Program-made: the position numbers and the translations under genes
In this document: in pieces, positions 59,966-64,000 of the stretch
Layout: every line of letters starts with the position of its first letter
How positions within the stretch are numbered: position 1 is the stretch's first letter
NCBI GenBank assembly: GCA_916613615.1
Contig: OU744720.1
Coordinates: forward strand, 68,836,471 to 68,900,470
Source: Steromphala cineraria
Taxonomy: Eukaryota; Mollusca; Gastropoda; Trochida; Trochidae
Direction: 5' to 3'
DNA length: 64,000 bases
The notes under the pieces: model-generated
Seen by the model: only the letters and a program-made list of their open reading frames with translations
Told to the model about the DNA's origin: nothing
Database searches by the model: none

Positions 59966-62158
59966 TTGAAGTAAGTGTCTCATGATTCTGAAGATTGTAT
60001 TTGATGAGTATTACAACAAAAGAACACCGTCTGTAAACAAAATGCAAATACCACTAAGATTGAAGAATATTTTCCCATGACACACCCACTCCATTTTCCT
60101 ACCCTGTTGTCTTTCTATGCCTGCATTATGTTCATCAGTTGAATCTATCTGCAGTGTCGGTGTGCCCTACAAGTATTTGTTAACTGCAATAACATTGCGC
60201 ACATTTTACCACTTATCAATGTTTATTGTGTTCAAGTTCGAAAACATTCCAAAGAAATGTATATTTCTGCAAAGCTGTTCTCCCTTACTGAATCAAGTGA
60301 TACTATTCTTCTATTTCAGAACAAAGAAATTCATCTATCAACAGAAAAATACAATGATAAAATAAACCGGTATGTAAATTGATATGCCTTATTCAGTGCA
60401 GGTGTTTCATGTGACACTAATTGTATTACAAAAAGAAAGTTAAAGTTATCAAGTGTTACTGACTTAATGACTAAGATTTGATGTCTGATAATACACATAG
60501 ATTGACATTTTTAAAGAGGAGGATGTGTTATAGAGAGTAAATGTAGTTTGTTGTTTGCAATTTATATGTGAAGTCAAAGTCAAAAGTTAGTGTATTCATA
60601 CTCGTTATTACAAAAAGCATGTTCTTACAAAAGGCATGTTTAGTAATAACAACATATATGACATTACAAGAAACATAGAAAAGATGTAGATATTTGTTCT
60701 ACTTATTTCTACCTTTGTATACCGCATCAAGTGTGTTTTCATCATGAGGACGGATTTTCACAGTAATTGAACTTCAGATTTCCTGAAACTTTAGATATGC
60801 ACGTTTCTAACATTTCAGTAAGTTACTCCCTTTTCTAAATTAGGGTAGCTTCAAAAAGTAGTCACTGAACAATACATCAATGTTTAACTGACTGTTGACA
60901 TAGAAACTCTTCACATATCTAGCATTTTGCTCACTTCTTCCATGAGTGCCTCGTCAATCAACTGACAAGATAGATTTACAACACAAGCACCAGATGAAGT
61001 CTGATAAGATTTTACACAGTTTTCCTCCTTCACACGCTATTGGAGAAAATAAACATCTCAACGGCTTGTAAAGCAATTATTGGACTTTTATCAAGTATAG
61101 TGTTATGCATATAAAGAGGCCTGGTAAATATACTTCTTAACTGATAAGATATCTGATCGTTTAGCTAGAAAACATTGCATGATATCGGAATTGATTATAA
61201 AATTATGAATGATTGATGGTTTTGTAAACGTTCATCATTATATCCTGAGAGGTGCAAACACACGTTGAAATTTGATCAGCAATGTAGTAATGTTTTTTCA
61301 TCCGTAAAATGCAGGTTATTGACTGATTTCAGAAATACAAAGCAAGTATTTGTCAAATTGCTGAAAGTAGCATTCTGGACCTTTAACGTTAGTTGTTATT
61401 AATTTCTTCTTAATTTAATAAAAGTCACATTTTAACAATTGTAACATTGATAGAATTTATCCTTTATGACAATTTAAAATCGTGATATATGCATATGGAA
61501 GGTATTTGTCGTCTACTATCAATCAGCTCTATTAATCAATATACCCAAATGCATGTATTCATGCTAAAAGAAACTAAAATGGTTGTGATTTTCATAAGGA
61601 CTGTACAATTTGTTGATACATGGAACATTTACTGACTGGGCTGTGTTACAAGACAAACACTGGTTCCAGGTGCAGAGAGGAAGCTTCACACATAATTTGT
61701 ACCTCCTTAGCCGATACATAACCAAATAACAAACAGATGGGATCTTTTATTTTACGAGAGGAAGCAAACTATTCTTACAAATATATGGCCCTTTTTAGAC
61801 GAAGCAATGACTATAAAATTGGTTTCTATGGAAATGCGTTTTAATATCTTTTTTGTTTGGTTTAATGAAATTAAAATAAGTATATCCAAAAACATTTCTT
61901 ACTTGAGTAATTTATATTTAGAGAAATGAAGTATTGAGTGACGTCGATTTAAATTCTAATTCCTTACATTGAATATTTGCTTAAACAGCCAATAAGATGC
62001 ATTATTCCATGGTGATGACGTCACTCTGTTGTGTTAAGAGTGGATTATTTCTCATGAAACCACTGCTGTTTGACTGGCTATTGGGGGTGTTAGGGTGTTA
62101 GGTAGTGTCTACTCAAATCCTTCAAGAACGACAATTCTAAAACAGTTTGATTTGAAAA

Positions 62159-62548
62159 TCAACGTTTGAAAGGTTGTAAGTCAAAAATCGAACATGCAAC
62201 CAAATGTAACTCAGCACTATTATCCACAAGGCTATGGAAAGCACACCTATTTAAAGAGTTTGTGAGTATTTGAAACCGGTGTTGTTCATTTGACTGATGA
62301 AACAGCAAGTTCACGTTGGGAAATGCTAAACACGTGCAATGTACCACGCATGAGTTGTTGTTTGCATCGCCGTCGGGAATGAATTGCAATACACGTGGAC
62401 GGATGAACCATTTGAAGCGTTGCCTAAAGTTGTTTCCCATATCTAATGAGTGAGCACCGAAAAAATATTCTGTTTTATAGTGAAACGTGACAAATATATG
62501 TACATGTAAAATATGGGAAAAAGACAGTGTTTTGTATGGTGACGTCAT
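62159..62548 (-). CDS. Hypothetical ORF of 129 codons, paralogous to 33774-34151
   Basis: The same frame as in copy 1, kept open with a net gain of four codons. It contains a short 18-bp insertion (around ACATGCAACCAAATG) and lacks 6 bp near CCCATATCTAATG. Amino-acid-changing differences dominate, so selection on a protein is doubtful. No motif recognised. Confidence 0.15.
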   Translation of the reverse strand: MTSPYKTLSFSHILHVHIFVTFHYKTEYFFGAHSLDMGNNFRQRFKWFIRPRVLQFIPDGDANNNSCVVHCTCLAFPNVNLLFHQSNEQHRFQILTNSLNRCAFHSLVDNSAELHLVACSIFDLQPFKR

Positions 62549-62636
62549 ACATGGATTAAGATGTAGTATGCATTCGGTGTCGTGAATTCATGAAAGTACT
62601 AATGATATATCATTAGTTGTTCTTTGAATGAGTTCA

Positions 62637-63038
62637 TTATCCCGAATGTCGCTGTGTCTTTGAGTTATTTGTTCTCTGTATAATAACCTTAAGTGTTAAA
62701 ATGGCAAACCAAGTACAAATAGTTGTACAAACTATACAACGGCGCATTGACAAACACTGATTAATACTTCTGTTCCGGAAGTCAGTAAAGTGGACACTTT
62801 GTAGCTACTGTGAAGGTCTGTTATTGAGAAAATTATCGGTTGTATACACATGTATTGAAAATAAGACTATTTGTGGAAACAAAAAAAATGTTTATACCTA
62901 ATTATTCAAATTAACTGTTTGAATGTATGAATATGAAATGTATATGTTTGTTACTGTCCTTCGCGTAGTTGTATTATATTATTCGATATATGGTGTTGAT
63001 TTTTGCCAATGACTCACATAAATTGAATTCACCCTAAA
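62637..63038. other. ~400 bp present only in copy 2
   Basis: Copy 1 passes directly from TTGAATGAGTTTTTGAACTG to GTTTTCTCC, whereas copy 2 has ~400 bp between the matching blocks. There are no inverted termini or target duplication, so an insertion in copy 2 and a deletion in copy 1 are equally possible. Confidence 0.5.
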
Positions 63039-63842
63039 CTGTTTTCTCTATTTCTCACGTTTCTACTGGTTCATCTAGTCTGTTAACTGTAATGACATTG
63101 CACACATTCGATCATTATGTTTTGCTTGTTCAAAGACGAAACCATTCAATAGACTATCTGTTATGTATTGTTTATTTGAGAATCGCGTTTCTTCCTCTAG
63201 TTATTTCATCAAAGTAATACTCCTGTTTTGTCTACGGAGTAAATAAATCTAGAAGCACTGTCGGTAAAATTCTGTGTTGATATTTATCTTAATTTCCTAA
63301 AAAAACAATCGTTTTGTTCTGAATGGCACGCCTCATTAATGGTTAAAACAGTTTCATAAACCCGAAGTAAGTTGGCATACCTTACACCAAGGCTTGAACT
63401 GTAAATAAAGTTAAAAAATAAAAAGTAATGTTGTGATGACAATTTAGAAAAATGCCACATCATACTTTATTATATGACTATTATAAACTAGGAACAAATA
63501 CTGTCAATGTTTTGTCTATATAAGTTTGTATTTCAAATTCAAAATATAATTTTCAATAATTCTCAAACGCTCTTACTGACATTTGACATTGAAACTCTAG
63601 ATGTATCTGGTATATGTCTAAGTTCTTTAATAAGTCATTGCTTGCCTCGTCAATCAAGATTGAGTTACAACACACAAGCGAGCTGAAGTTTCGTAAGATG
63701 TTATACATACTTCCTCTTCCATACGCTATTGAAGGATGATATAAATCTCAACTGCCTGAAAAGTAAATAGTTGACTATCAACAACTAATGGATATTGGTT
63801 ATTCAGGGCATTTCCTAACTATTTTGAAATATTCTCTACTTC

Positions 63843-64000
63843 CTCCACCACTGGACTCATTACCTTATCGTGGTGTGGTGGTTTGTGTGCTTCGACGACC
63901 CCGAAAGCTATGCCAGCTGGAGCTTACATGCTCCTGGTAGGGTCACCCAAGCTGGACAGGTCGACGGGTAGAAGCCAGACCAAATTTGAGTCCTTCTAAA
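63843..64000 (+). mobile_element. Probable 5' region of a non-LTR retrotransposon (continues beyond the window)
   Basis: An abrupt change to GC-richer sequence: CCACCACTGGACTCATTACC, then TGGTGGTTTGTGTGCTTCGA, GAAAGCTATGCCAGCTGGAG, GCTCCTGGTAGGGTCACCCA and TAGAAGCCAGACCAAA. I recognise this order of words as the 5' UTR or early region of a widespread group of animal non-LTR elements, recalled from general familiarity and not from a search. No ORF begins before the window ends. It starts exactly where duplicate similarity stops. Confidence 0.5.

Larger units (their letters stand above)
57027..63842 (+). repeat. Segmental duplication, copy 2, right part
   Basis: Resumes with TTAGTACTAAA exactly where copy 1 has TTAGTTCTAAA and then follows 28150-34995. 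It includes a G' segment (57106-57460), family R (59219-59370), D (60095-60325 and 63042-63270) and E (60920-61160 and 63605-63800). It lacks ~870 bp near 57660 and ~95 bp near 61635 relative to copy 1. The latter junction (ATTTACTGACTGGG) shows ACTG microhomology, pointing to a deletion in copy 2. Similarity ends at 63842. Confidence 0.9.

Overview
This window looks like AT-rich intergenic or intronic DNA from an animal, most likely a lophotrochozoan such as a bivalve mollusc. The basis is the density of short terminal-inverted-repeat elements, truncated non-LTR retrotransposons with short tandem-repeat tails, hairpin elements, and the absence of operons or compact genes. I recognise no complete cellular protein-coding gene, no tRNA or rRNA, and no CRISPR array. 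The only ORF I can assign is the 3' part of a non-LTR retrotransposon reverse-transcriptase protein (46783-47910). The species assignment is inference.

Layout. Positions 1-23700 are mostly unique AT-rich DNA with two copies of a TTAA-flanked MITE (926-1281, 3359-3714), a long hairpin (2175-2280), a GC-rich palindrome-filled element with a TTA duplication (9936-10343), a heptamer microsatellite, and scattered copies of old dispersed repeats. A direct segmental duplication dominates the rest. Copy 1 is 23715-34995 and copy 2 is 43425-63842, same orientation, separated by about 8.4 kb that holds a 17-bp minisatellite (37223-37530), a retroelement tail (39474) and a second long hairpin (40231-40370). 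Copy 1 carries about 2.7 kb not present in copy 2 (23819-26512), starting with a third hairpin and including two more MITEs.

Copy 2 is split by a 12,079-bp element (44948-57026). It has CACTG...CAGTG termini, imperfect terminal inverted repeats, a TTA target duplication, and an uninterrupted empty site in copy 1 at 27991-27993. Inside it, ~32-bp tandem units lie near both ends in opposite orientation, ~180-bp units lie closer to the centre in opposite orientation, and no transposase is visible. It fits a giant non-autonomous CACTA/Mirage/Chapaev-type transposon, and it has itself been invaded by a non-LTR retrotransposon (to 48097), a MITE (54170-54526) and a 1,241-bp element with 39-bp inverted repeats and an 8-bp duplication (54836-56076).

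The sequences do not form a pathway. They record a sequence of events: old small-scale duplications (families D, E, F and R below), a large direct duplication, later lineage-specific insertions into each copy, and nested insertions into the 12-kb element. The window ends in what looks like the 5' part of another non-LTR retrotransposon (63843-64000), lying exactly where similarity between the two duplicate copies stops.
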